Below are positions 27,199 to 35,309 of a stretch of 38,496 nt of DNA, in pieces. Source of the DNA: an uncultured Bacteroidota bacterium (lineage in GTDB: Bacteria > Bacteroidota > Bacteroidia > Flavobacteriales > Flavobacteriaceae); NCBI GenBank assembly GCA_902622575.1, contig CACNQJ010000008.1, positions 7,501 through 45,996 on the forward strand, given 5' to 3'. Position 1 is the stretch's first letter. Each line of letters opens with the position of its first letter. The notes beneath the pieces are model-generated. The model was given only the letters and a program-made list of their open reading frames with translations. It did no database searches and was not told the origin of the DNA. Position numbers and translations under genes: made by a program.

Positions 27199-27578
27199 TG
27201 AGATTAGTTTATTTCATAATTATAATTTCACTTTCACTACATTCTCAAAATGAAATCAAATCAATAGATTTTGATGAGTACTCATCTTTATCCAAATCTA
27301 AAGACTTTTTAATTGTTGATGTTAGAACACCGGAGGAACATAAAATTAGTAGAATCAACAATTCTATTAATATTGATTTTTATGATGAAAAATTTATCAA
27401 AATGTTCAAAAAGATAGATTATGATAAACATGTACTAGTTTATTGTAGATCGGGCAGAAGAAGTCTTGAAGCAGTTAAAATATTGATTAACGAAGGATTT
27501 AGTAAGCTATATGATTTAAAGGGAGGTGTTTTGGCTTTAGATAAATCAAATATTGATTTTGGTTCCCTCGATGACTAA
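27198..27578 (+). CDS. Exported single-domain rhodanese
   Basis: 126 residues. A short hydrophobic N-terminus (MRLVYFIIIISLSLHSQ) looks like a signal peptide. One rhodanese domain follows, with FLIVDVRTPEEHKISRINNS near residue 35 and the active-site loop VYCRSGRRS (cysteine near residue 77), then LKGGVLALDKS. It should carry sulfane sulfur as a cysteine persulfide, probably in the periplasm. It is translationally coupled to the double-rhodanese protein upstream. The 3' end overlaps the convergent methyltransferase by 33 bases. Confidence 0.85.
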   Translation: MRLVYFIIIISLSLHSQNEIKSIDFDEYSSLSKSKDFLIVDVRTPEEHKISRINNSINIDFYDEKFIKMFKKIDYDKHVLVYCRSGRRSLEAVKILINEGFSKLYDLKGGVLALDKSNIDFGSLDD

Positions 27579-28163
27579 AGTTCCTTTCCAACTTCCAGAG
27601 CTACACAACTGATATTTTTTTACATTACTAAAACCAGATTCTATAAAAAGTTTTTCCCATTCATTTATTTTCATGAGATTCATTATGGAAACGCCAGTTT
27701 TTTCTTGCCAGTCGTGACAATCAGGATTTTCGTAATAAAAATCAATTCCCATCACAAATTTCCCATTTTTATCTAACCAATTATTAAAAATATTTCTAAG
27801 AACATTTATTGGATTTTCAAAATAATATAAAACCTCCATTGATATCACGGCATCTACTTTATTTACAGGTTTCCATTTCAATAAATCACCAAGAAAATAT
27901 TGATTATTTGAATCCAGTTTTTTTGCTTTTTTAATCATCAAATCAGAACCATCTATCCCACAGGAACTTTTGCAATTTGGATGTTTTCCAATATACCTAA
28001 CAGCCCATCCATTCCCACAACCAGCGTCAATAATCGAAAATTTTCCTTTTGAATTGACTATAATATCAAACATTTTTGAAACAGATTCAAAGTGATTCTT
28101 TTCCATACCATCATCCTTCCCATTCCTAACCCAATTAGAGAAGGTTTCTATAGGTGTCTTCAT
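27546..28163 (-). CDS. Class I SAM-dependent methyltransferase
   Basis: 205 residues with no signal peptide. Motif I is IIDAGCGNGWAVRYIG near residue 43, motif II CGIDGSDLMIKKAKK, and the motif IV region VDAVISMEVLYYF. This is a standard Methyltransf_11-type fold. The substrate is not evident; the acidic end of motif II binds the SAM ribose. It is the last gene of a minus-strand run (sulfatase, GH2, YwaF-like, this gene) with a one-base junction before it, which would make it part of that transcript. A link to glycan metabolism is only positional. Confidence 0.85.
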   Translation of the reverse strand: MKTPIETFSNWVRNGKDDGMEKNHFESVSKMFDIIVNSKGKFSIIDAGCGNGWAVRYIGKHPNCKSSCGIDGSDLMIKKAKKLDSNNQYFLGDLLKWKPVNKVDAVISMEVLYYFENPINVLRNIFNNWLDKNGKFVMGIDFYYENPDCHDWQEKTGVSIMNLMKINEWEKLFIESGFSNVKKYQLCSSGSWKGTLVIEGTKINI

Positions 28164-28164
28164 A

Positions 28165-28857
28165 TCAGGCTTTCTTTCTTGTTGTAATAACGTAAGTAGT
28201 GTAAGTAAAAATAACGATTATAAACTCCCAATAAATAACATAATATGGCCATTCTCCAATAATAAGTGGATTATTAACATTAGGAGGGTAGGCTAAATAC
28301 ATGTAATTAGAATCAATTTGAAAATTCAATGGCATAACAACCATAAGCACAACATTTAAATATAAAACTACTCTAAGCCATGAAAACTTAGTTATTTCAT
28401 AATTTAAATAATTGTACATGAATATTGGTAGTAAAATAATCCCAGCATGGCTAAAATGATATTCAATGTACTCATAATTAGATCCGTCAAAATTATTAAT
28501 TTGTGGAGTTAAAAAAGCTTGAATTCCACCAATGATTCCAGCATAAAATAAGAATTCAAACAAAACTTTATTCTTTTTAGTAAATAGTATAAAACAAGCA
28601 ACAAGATTTGAAATTCCACATAAGTGCAAGGGTAAATTCTCAGAAATATTCCAATATCCATTTGCAATATTTCTAGCATGACCAGTAACTGTGGTTATTA
28701 TTAATAGAATTGCAATTGATTTAGCTAAAAAAAGTCTCTGTTTGTAGGATAATAGTCTTCCAATAAAGAGGATCAGTAAAATATATAGTAATGAAACTAT
28801 AGTATTTCTTGTCCATTCATTGGAAAGAAAATCAATTACATAGTTTTCCGTGTTCAC
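28165..28857 (-). CDS. TIGR02206/YwaF-like integral membrane protein
   Basis: 230 residues starting at a GTG codon one base after the GH2 stop codon. About seven membrane helices span the protein. The signature LPLHLCGISNLVACFILF, followed by AGIIGGIQAFLTPQI and HFSHAGIILLPIFMY, matches the YwaF/TIGR02206 family, whose members have conserved histidines in the membrane core. Function unknown. The gene is in the same tightly packed run as GH2 and sulfatase genes. Confidence 0.82.
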   Translation of the reverse strand: MNTENYVIDFLSNEWTRNTIVSLLYILLILFIGRLLSYKQRLFLAKSIAILLIITTVTGHARNIANGYWNISENLPLHLCGISNLVACFILFTKKNKVLFEFLFYAGIIGGIQAFLTPQINNFDGSNYEYIEYHFSHAGIILLPIFMYNYLNYEITKFSWLRVVLYLNVVLMVVMPLNFQIDSNYMYLAYPPNVNNPLIIGEWPYYVIYWEFIIVIFTYTTYVITTRKKA

Positions 28858-28858
28858 T

Positions 28859-31831
28859 CTATCTAAAGTAATTAATAATATTCAATAAAACTATTTCTGA
28901 TACAGGATCATAATTTAAGTTTTCAACTAGTTTTAACGTAGATAAAACCATTTTCCCATTATTATATTTTACAATAGAAAGATCAGATCCAGACCAAACT
29001 TCACCTGAGCCAATATAATTCCTTTTTAGTATGTTTCCTTCTGGTATTCTGTCAAAAGCAATTGTTTGAACAATATTTTCACCTTTAAAATTTCTTAAAC
29101 TGATGGTTGGAGCAATATTTTCATAGACACCACTCATATTAACATTAACAGGTAGATTTTCAAAAAATTTATGCTTTGAGTTAATGTGTAGGATACCATC
29201 CCATAAACCTTGTGATATATTTTTAATAGGTTTTTGTGGTAAATAATCAATACCATCTGGCACAAATGTTAAATTTGGTCCGATTCTTTTTCTAGTTTTT
29301 CCGGGTATTTTTAAAAAAATTGCATTACCACCACTAGCCACAAAAACATTAATATTGTCAATAAGCTTCTTAAAATTATTTTTAATGTCAGTGTTGCCTT
29401 TTTCAATTATATTTCCATCTTTAGAACTAAAAAATTCACTATCTGATTGATTAATGATTACTGTTGTGTTTTTATCAGTTTTTTCATTAAAAATCTCATA
29501 ACTGATATTATATTTTTTTAAAAAATCAGTTAATTTTTTATCTTCTTTAATTAAAGCAACTTTCAGGTTTTTATTACTACTATCAATAAAAAAAACATCA
29601 AAATTTATTGTTGTTGAATAGTCAACATTTCCATTATTAATTAATGAAACTTTAATTTGATATTCTCCATCACCTAAACTATTTCCTAATTGAATTTTTT
29701 CAAGCTCTGTAATTCCGTTTTTTACATCAACTAAAAACTCATTGGTATATATCATTTTTTCTGTGTTATTTCCTGATATTTTGTCAACACTAAACTTGAC
29801 TTTATTTGTTTCATTTTCATTTTCATTAATTATGATAGTCGAAAATTCAACATTTTCACCAGAGTAATAATTTCTTTTTCCTGTTCTAATGACAGCAATT
29901 TTAGACATGTTACCTTCCTTAGTTTTTTCATAAGCTAAACCCTTAGGATTTCTCCATAAGTCTAATAGTCCAGCACCAATAATCCAATCTCCAGCTGTTA
30001 AGGCATGAACACAGTAACCTATAACGTTACTATTTGATCTTATTGCTTCTAACATTCTCTTGTTAGCTATTCCATGTATTTCTTGCTGTTTTTTGTAAAA
30101 ATTAGACGCAGATTTGAAAACTTTGATTAAACCTGTTTCCTTTAGCTTTTTCTTAATTTCTCTGTTAAATCTAAGGTGATATAAATATGGGTATGTAATT
30201 GGATTACCATCTTTTAAAAATCTCAATTCATTATCTTCCAAATCAGGAAGGCTTCCATAACCTATTTCTGAAACATATGAGGGTATGTTTGGAACAACAT
30301 TCCTCCCAGGTGTTCTAGCCTTAAGACCAAGTTTTTTATTTTCCTCAGGTGTCTTGCCAATCGTTAAAAAACCATCAAATTTGTTATTATTTATGTTTGG
30401 TCCTGGATAATTATGAATATCGTTGAATTTAAATGCTTTAGTGCTGTAGGGGAGATATAAATTAGCTCCTTCAGCCCATCCACCAGATTCATCTAGTATT
30501 AGTCTTGTTGGATCAAGCTCTCGTGCTTTTAATGACATTGGTTTTAACATGTTTGCAAGTACAGGTCTTCTAATTTCATTAAATAACTCCCATTGTACAA
30601 TTGAAGGATGGTTCCTGTCCCTAAGAATTGCTTCAGTAATTTCACTTTCAACTCTTTGAGGTAAATATGGTGTTTCAATAGGCATATCCATACATTCAAT
30701 CGCCATACTTCCAACAGTTAATACACCAATTGAATCTGCCAAGTGTAACCATTCCTTTGGAGGAGGTTTTCTCCAAGGTCGAATCATATTAAATCCTGCC
30801 TTTTTTGCCAATAAAATTTCTTTTATCATCATTTCTTTTGAATCAGGATATGAAAGTTTCACTGGATATAATCCTTCAAAAAAAGCAGCTTTTAAATATA
30901 ATGGCTTATCATTTAAATAAAATTTGTTGTTTTTTACTGTAAATTCTCTGAAACCAAATGTTTCTTTAACATTATCAAGTTCAGTAATAACTGTGTCTTT
31001 TTCACTAATGTTAACTTTTTCTAATTTGATATCAAATTCATACAAAAAAGGATTATCGGGTGACCAAGTTTTATGATTCTTAATTCTATTTTTTATTTTT
31101 TTAATTACATTCAGATTTGAGTTTTCAAGTTTCAAAAATTCTTCAAACTTGTGATTTTGGTCAACATTGTATGTCAATTTATATAACCCATCACCTAAAC
31201 CATTAGTTATTTCATTTATAACCTCTATATCTCCATTCATAAAGTTTCCTGTAATAAAGACGTCTTTTATATGTGTTTGTGCTGTGTATGAGAGAAATAC
31301 ATCCTGCCAAATTCCACCTGTGTATGACCCTCTCCATTGTGGAGTCTCCATTTGTCCAATTCCATCAATAACTTTATCTTGAATTGTTATTGGTCCCATA
31401 ACCTTTACAATTAATACATTTTCTGTATCGAAATCAATTATATGTTCAATATTGAAACTAAAAGGACTAAATCCTCCTTCATGAAAACCAACAGAATTAT
31501 TATTTAAAAAAACTTCAGTTATATAGTTAGAAGCATTAAAATTTAAATGAATTTTACTGCCCATTTTATCTTTATTAACTTTAAAACTTGTTCTGTAGTA
31601 AACAACTCCTTCATAATCTTTTTTAAACCTCTCCCATACACTTGGAACAGCAATTTTTTCAATCTTTCCTTTTGAAAACCCCTCATTACTATTATAAGAT
31701 TCTGATTTACCAATGTTGCTATAATCATATATTATTTCCCATTCTCCATTCAAATAGGTAATATCATCACGGATTTGTGAGTAGTTAATTAGAAATAAAA
31801 AAATAAAAATTACTGATGAAATCTTTTTCAT
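28859..31831 (-). CDS. Glycoside hydrolase family 2 enzyme (beta-galactosidase/beta-glucuronidase-like), exported
   Basis: 990 residues with a signal peptide (MKKISSVIFIFLFLINYSQ). The jelly-roll sugar-binding domain covers about 24-185 (LNGEWEIIYDYS, AVPSVWE, VVYYRTSF). An Ig-like domain follows to about 300, then a TIM barrel with the general acid/base Glu419 in WELFNEI and a likely nucleophile Glu522 in YVSEIGYG. The last 300 residues are beta-rich and may include a further sugar- or protein-binding module (SGGNAIFLKIPG). GH2 enzymes release terminal beta-linked sugars with retention of configuration; the exact sugar cannot be read here. The ATG directly abuts the sulfatase stop codon, arguing for joint action on a sulfated glycan. 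Confidence 0.88.
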   Translation of the reverse strand: MKKISSVIFIFLFLINYSQIRDDITYLNGEWEIIYDYSNIGKSESYNSNEGFSKGKIEKIAVPSVWERFKKDYEGVVYYRTSFKVNKDKMGSKIHLNFNASNYITEVFLNNNSVGFHEGGFSPFSFNIEHIIDFDTENVLIVKVMGPITIQDKVIDGIGQMETPQWRGSYTGGIWQDVFLSYTAQTHIKDVFITGNFMNGDIEVINEITNGLGDGLYKLTYNVDQNHKFEEFLKLENSNLNVIKKIKNRIKNHKTWSPDNPFLYEFDIKLEKVNISEKDTVITELDNVKETFGFREFTVKNNKFYLNDKPLYLKAAFFEGLYPVKLSYPDSKEMMIKEILLAKKAGFNMIRPWRKPPPKEWLHLADSIGVLTVGSMAIECMDMPIETPYLPQRVESEITEAILRDRNHPSIVQWELFNEIRRPVLANMLKPMSLKARELDPTRLILDESGGWAEGANLYLPYSTKAFKFNDIHNYPGPNINNNKFDGFLTIGKTPEENKKLGLKARTPGRNVVPNIPSYVSEIGYGSLPDLEDNELRFLKDGNPITYPYLYHLRFNREIKKKLKETGLIKVFKSASNFYKKQQEIHGIANKRMLEAIRSNSNVIGYCVHALTAGDWIIGAGLLDLWRNPKGLAYEKTKEGNMSKIAVIRTGKRNYYSGENVEFSTIIINENENETNKVKFSVDKISGNNTEKMIYTNEFLVDVKNGITELEKIQLGNSLGDGEYQIKVSLINNGNVDYSTTINFDVFFIDSSNKNLKVALIKEDKKLTDFLKKYNISYEIFNEKTDKNTTVIINQSDSEFFSSKDGNIIEKGNTDIKNNFKKLIDNINVFVASGGNAIFLKIPGKTRKRIGPNLTFVPDGIDYLPQKPIKNISQGLWDGILHINSKHKFFENLPVNVNMSGVYENIAPTISLRNFKGENIVQTIAFDRIPEGNILKRNYIGSGEVWSGSDLSIVKYNNGKMVLSTLKLVENLNYDPVSEIVLLNIINYFR

Positions 31832-33388
31832 TTATTTGATGTTTGAGAACCCCTCTGGGACCACAGGATAGGTCATTTCTTTTAAAAGATTCCTTAGTTC
31901 TTGTGTTTTTGGGTGAGTTTTGTTAAATATTAAATTATTCCATTCTTTGGGATCGTTGGAATTATTGTATAGTTCTTCTTCACCAGTATTGTATAATATG
32001 TATCTCCAATCTCTTGTTCTAACCGAATAGTGATGATTAGATGGTATATCAGCATTTTTGTCAGATGTATAGACTACACTTAAAGCTCCATCTGGGCCTT
32101 CCCATTCATTTAAATTGGGAGTTTTTAAAAATGGTTTTAAACTAAATCCATCTAGTGGTCTTCCTTGATCATTTTTGGTAGTTTCAAAGTCAAGCCCTGC
32201 TAAATCCAATAACGTTGGGTAAACATCTATTAATGATACTGGATGATATACTTTGGAATCAGCTTTAGATATTCCAGGAGCTCTAATGAGCATCGGAACT
32301 CTTGTGCTTTCTTCCCACAGAGAATTTTTATATACATGTTCTTTTTCACCCATTGTCCATCCATGATCACTTACAATAACAACTATAGTATTGTCTTTTA
32401 ATTTGGAATTATCTACAGCATTAAGAACCTGTCCTATATTTTCATCTACTGCTGTTACACATGCCAAGTATGCCTGTGTGAATCTTTTTAAACCTTCCTT
32501 ATCATCTGCGTATGATGCAACCAAGTTTTTATACATTTGAATTGATCGAACTCTTCTGCCAGGTGTTTCAAATTGACTGACAGTATGCAAATAAGTATCA
32601 TCTTTGTCATTCTCTAAAATATTTGCAAGTTCAATATCCTCTAGAGGATACATATCAAAGTATTTTTGTGGTACGATCAAGGGTGTATGAGGTCTTAAAA
32701 AACCAACAGCGAGAAAAAAAGGTTTTTCATTATCGGAGTTTGCTAATTCTGATAATCTATTTTCTGCCCATTCGGCATTAATTTCATCTGGTGTAAGATC
32801 TCTATTATTTTCATCTATGTATTTAAATGTTTTGCCCTTTCTTGATGGACCATATGCCCATCTAACTTCCTTGCCATCAACTTTAACACCATCTAAATTT
32901 TTAAGAGGACCGTAAGAACCATCAATAGCACCTCCTGCCATATTAAAACCATCAAGATCTTTTACTGTTCTGTATGGTTTAGGAACATCTGGATGAGCAA
33001 TCCCTTTTTTACCTCTTTTCCATTCACCTTGATATGCAATTGGACTGTAGTCAGCTTGATGTTCAAATTCAGTCCACAATTCATTTTTATTATGGTGTAA
33101 TATCTTACCACTTCCTATAACATCATAATTATTTTCTTTAAATTTTTCCATTATGGTTTTTGTGTTCGACAAAACATTGTTTTGTAACCATGATCTTTGC
33201 CAAAAGTTAGAGGAGTTATGAGGATACACCCCAAGTAACATGCTTGATCTAGATGGACCACACATTGGATCGTTTGAATAAGCATTCTTAAATGATACAG
33301 CCGATTTAGCAAAATTTTTGATATTTGGAGTAACAACTTGTGGATGACCATTTAGATCTTCATTATAATCATTTAAATCATCAATCAT
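31832..33388 (-). CDS. Type I sulfatase (iduronate-2-sulfatase-like), signal peptide out of frame
   Basis: 518 residues from the first in-frame ATG. Formylglycine-type sulfatase: Cys43 in MCGPSRSSMLLG fits CxPxR, so it needs an anaerobic-type or FGE-type maturase. Metal ligands are visible at MIDDLND and IVVSDHGWTMGEKEH. The opening DDLNDYNEDLNGHPQVVTPN resembles iduronate-2-sulfatase-like members (tentatively S1_7). The ATG at 33388 is not the natural start: the same frame continues upstream through SCNNQEKKPPNILLIM, the normal lipobox and first strand, but without any start codon. The signal peptide lies in another frame (see 33389-33480). As written, the protein would not be exported. Confidence 0.85.
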   Translation of the reverse strand: MIDDLNDYNEDLNGHPQVVTPNIKNFAKSAVSFKNAYSNDPMCGPSRSSMLLGVYPHNSSNFWQRSWLQNNVLSNTKTIMEKFKENNYDVIGSGKILHHNKNELWTEFEHQADYSPIAYQGEWKRGKKGIAHPDVPKPYRTVKDLDGFNMAGGAIDGSYGPLKNLDGVKVDGKEVRWAYGPSRKGKTFKYIDENNRDLTPDEINAEWAENRLSELANSDNEKPFFLAVGFLRPHTPLIVPQKYFDMYPLEDIELANILENDKDDTYLHTVSQFETPGRRVRSIQMYKNLVASYADDKEGLKRFTQAYLACVTAVDENIGQVLNAVDNSKLKDNTIVVIVSDHGWTMGEKEHVYKNSLWEESTRVPMLIRAPGISKADSKVYHPVSLIDVYPTLLDLAGLDFETTKNDQGRPLDGFSLKPFLKTPNLNEWEGPDGALSVVYTSDKNADIPSNHHYSVRTRDWRYILYNTGEEELYNNSNDPKEWNNLIFNKTHPKTQELRNLLKEMTYPVVPEGFSNIK

Positions 33389-33480
33389 TATTAAAAGAAT
33401 ATTTGGTGGTTTTTTTTCTTGATTATTGCAGCTATTAAATAAAAAAACGAAAGCAATAAAATTGATATGTGTTTTATCAT
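33389..33480 (-). other. Frameshifted lipoprotein signal peptide of the sulfatase
   Basis: On the minus strand an ATG at 33480-33478 begins MIKHISILLLSFF, a good signal peptide start, but this frame soon ends. A run of seven T on the coding strand (33441-33447 here) separates it from the sulfatase frame. Adding one T gives MIKHISILLLSFFLFNSCNN and joins it to EKKPPNILLIMIDD, with lipobox FNSC. So the intact gene would run from 33480 to 31832 as a surface lipoprotein. A one-base error or real slippage at the T7 tract explains the break. Confidence 0.8.
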
Positions 33481-33533
33481 AATATTTATTTTTATATTTA
33501 TTATTCTCATATAAATATCATTATTACTAATCT

Positions 33534-35309
33534 ATGAAAAAGAAAATTTTTTTACTAATAATATCTTTTTTTGTTATTGCATGTTCATCTGACTCTGGAG
33601 GTGATGGTGGAGGCTCAGATAACGGTGGAGGAAACAATAACGGTGGGGGTAATAATAACGGTGGAGGAAATAATTCGGGATCTGGAAACAGTACAGATCC
33701 AAATGATTACGATGCATCTACATCCCCTGGAGATACGACATATTACATAAGCTTCAATTCAGGTAACGATAACAATGACGGAAAGAGTGAAGATAAGCCA
33801 TTTAAAAATTTAGGAAAAATTAATAGTATAACCTTTAAACCTGGTGATAAAATTAAATTTAAATCTGGTGAAACATGGAAGGGTTATTTTAAGCTTAGAG
33901 GATCTGGGTCTGAAAATAAACCAATTGTTATTGAAAACTATGCTAGCGGTAACAAACCTATTATTGATGGTGATGGATATCAAGCAGCTGTGTTCATTGA
34001 AAATAGAGAATATGTTACTGTTTCTGGCCTAGAATTAACAAATCAAGCGTCTCATAAAAACAGTAGTGGATCAGTTAAACTTATGGACCAATCAAGTAGA
34101 TCAGGATTAAATGAAAGATATGGACTACTAGTTCTAAGAAGTGGGTCAAATAACATCAACAATATTAGCTTAAATGACTTAAAAATCAACAACATATATC
34201 CTTCTCCTACTAACTCTGATAACAATCACAAAGGTTATGGTATTAGATTTGAATCAGAAAATAATGACAATGTTTTAAATTTTTATGATGGTATAATAGT
34301 TGAAAATTTAGATATTTCGAACACTGGACATTATGGTTTGCACATAGTAAATAGAATGTCGGGTGCCCAAGCAGATTTTTATCATAGAAATATTATTATA
34401 AAAAACTCAAAGTTTACTGACACAGGTGGTTCGGGAATTGTTTTAGCCAGATGTAAGGATGTTGTAGTTGAAAATTCTGAATTTAAAGGATCTGGGTCAG
34501 GGAAAGACAACAGAATGTGGAATAGGGGAAGTAGCTTGTGGACGTACACTTGTAATGATACTGTAATTCAAAATAACTTATTTGAGGACGTGTATGGTCC
34601 TGCTGACTCATATGGTGCACATATAGATTGGGGATGTGAAAGAGTCGTAATTCAATATAATTTAAGCAAAAACAATTATGGTGGATTTGCTGAAATTTTA
34701 GGTGAAAATATTATGTGTGGATACAGGTACAACATTAGCATAGGAGATGGAGGAAGAACAAATTCTAATACTGGAAAGACATTTTGGGTTTCTGATTATG
34801 CCGGAAGTAATGAAAGACGAATTGGCTCATATGATAATTTTATTTATAATAATACTGTTTATATACCTAGTGAAAATGCATCAAATAATAATACTCCATT
34901 TGACCATTTAGAAATTTTTTTCAGACAGAATACTAAGGAAACATACATATACAATAATTTAATTTATATAGATGATAAAGCTAAATTAAAGATCAATACT
35001 AGAAATGATGGTACATTAAATGATTGGAAAAACAACTTGTTTTTTGGCAACTTAATTATCGATGGTTCCTCAGATTATGAGCATAATGGAACTGAAATTT
35101 TTTCAAATCCACTTTTAGCTAATCCGGGAGGTTCAACTGCCAATGATTATAAATTACAGTCCTCAAGTCCTGCAATTGGATCAGGTTATGTTATTAATGG
35201 AAGTAGCGATGTAAAAAACTATATTAAGAATAACGGGGGAAAAGATTACTTTGGAAATTCTGTGAGTTCTAATTCAAAACCTAATATTGGAGCATACAAT
35301 GGAAATTAG
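33534..35309 (+). CDS. Right-handed parallel beta-helix lipoprotein (putative glycan-active enzyme)
   Basis: 591 residues. The lipobox FVIAC (Cys17) is followed by a Gly/Asn-rich flexible linker (about 20-55), typical of surface-exposed lipoproteins of this group. The body starts TTYYISFNSGNDNNDGKSED and KPFKNLGKI, then shows stacked short-strand repeats (PIVIENYASGNKPIIDGDGY, VTVSGLELTN, VVVENSEFKGSG, TVIQNNLFEDVYG). This is a pectate-lyase-type beta-helix, used by many polysaccharide lyases and some hydrolases. I cannot assign a CAZy family or catalytic residues. The conserved YGPADSYGAHIDWGCERV segment is shared with the next gene, a paralogue starting directly after its stop codon. Context with sulfatase and GH2 suggests action on a sulfated algal glycan. 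Confidence 0.82.
   Translation: MKKKIFLLIISFFVIACSSDSGGDGGGSDNGGGNNNGGGNNNGGGNNSGSGNSTDPNDYDASTSPGDTTYYISFNSGNDNNDGKSEDKPFKNLGKINSITFKPGDKIKFKSGETWKGYFKLRGSGSENKPIVIENYASGNKPIIDGDGYQAAVFIENREYVTVSGLELTNQASHKNSSGSVKLMDQSSRSGLNERYGLLVLRSGSNNINNISLNDLKINNIYPSPTNSDNNHKGYGIRFESENNDNVLNFYDGIIVENLDISNTGHYGLHIVNRMSGAQADFYHRNIIIKNSKFTDTGGSGIVLARCKDVVVENSEFKGSGSGKDNRMWNRGSSLWTYTCNDTVIQNNLFEDVYGPADSYGAHIDWGCERVVIQYNLSKNNYGGFAEILGENIMCGYRYNISIGDGGRTNSNTGKTFWVSDYAGSNERRIGSYDNFIYNNTVYIPSENASNNNTPFDHLEIFFRQNTKETYIYNNLIYIDDKAKLKINTRNDGTLNDWKNNLFFGNLIIDGSSDYEHNGTEIFSNPLLANPGGSTANDYKLQSSSPAIGSGYVINGSSDVKNYIKNNGGKDYFGNSVSSNSKPNIGAYNGN
33621..33674 (+). repeat. Three 18-base tandem repeats encoding a Gly/Asn linker
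   Basis: Units at 33621-33638, 33639-33656 and 33657-33674 follow AACGGTGGAGGAAATAAT with a few third-position changes, giving NGGGNN repeats. They encode the flexible spacer behind the lipid anchor of the beta-helix protein. Such repeats can change copy number by slippage while keeping frame. Confidence 0.85.

Noticed and set aside
33621-33674. Short regular repeats as a CRISPR array
   Set aside because: The units are contiguous with no spacers and encode an in-frame Gly/Asn linker.
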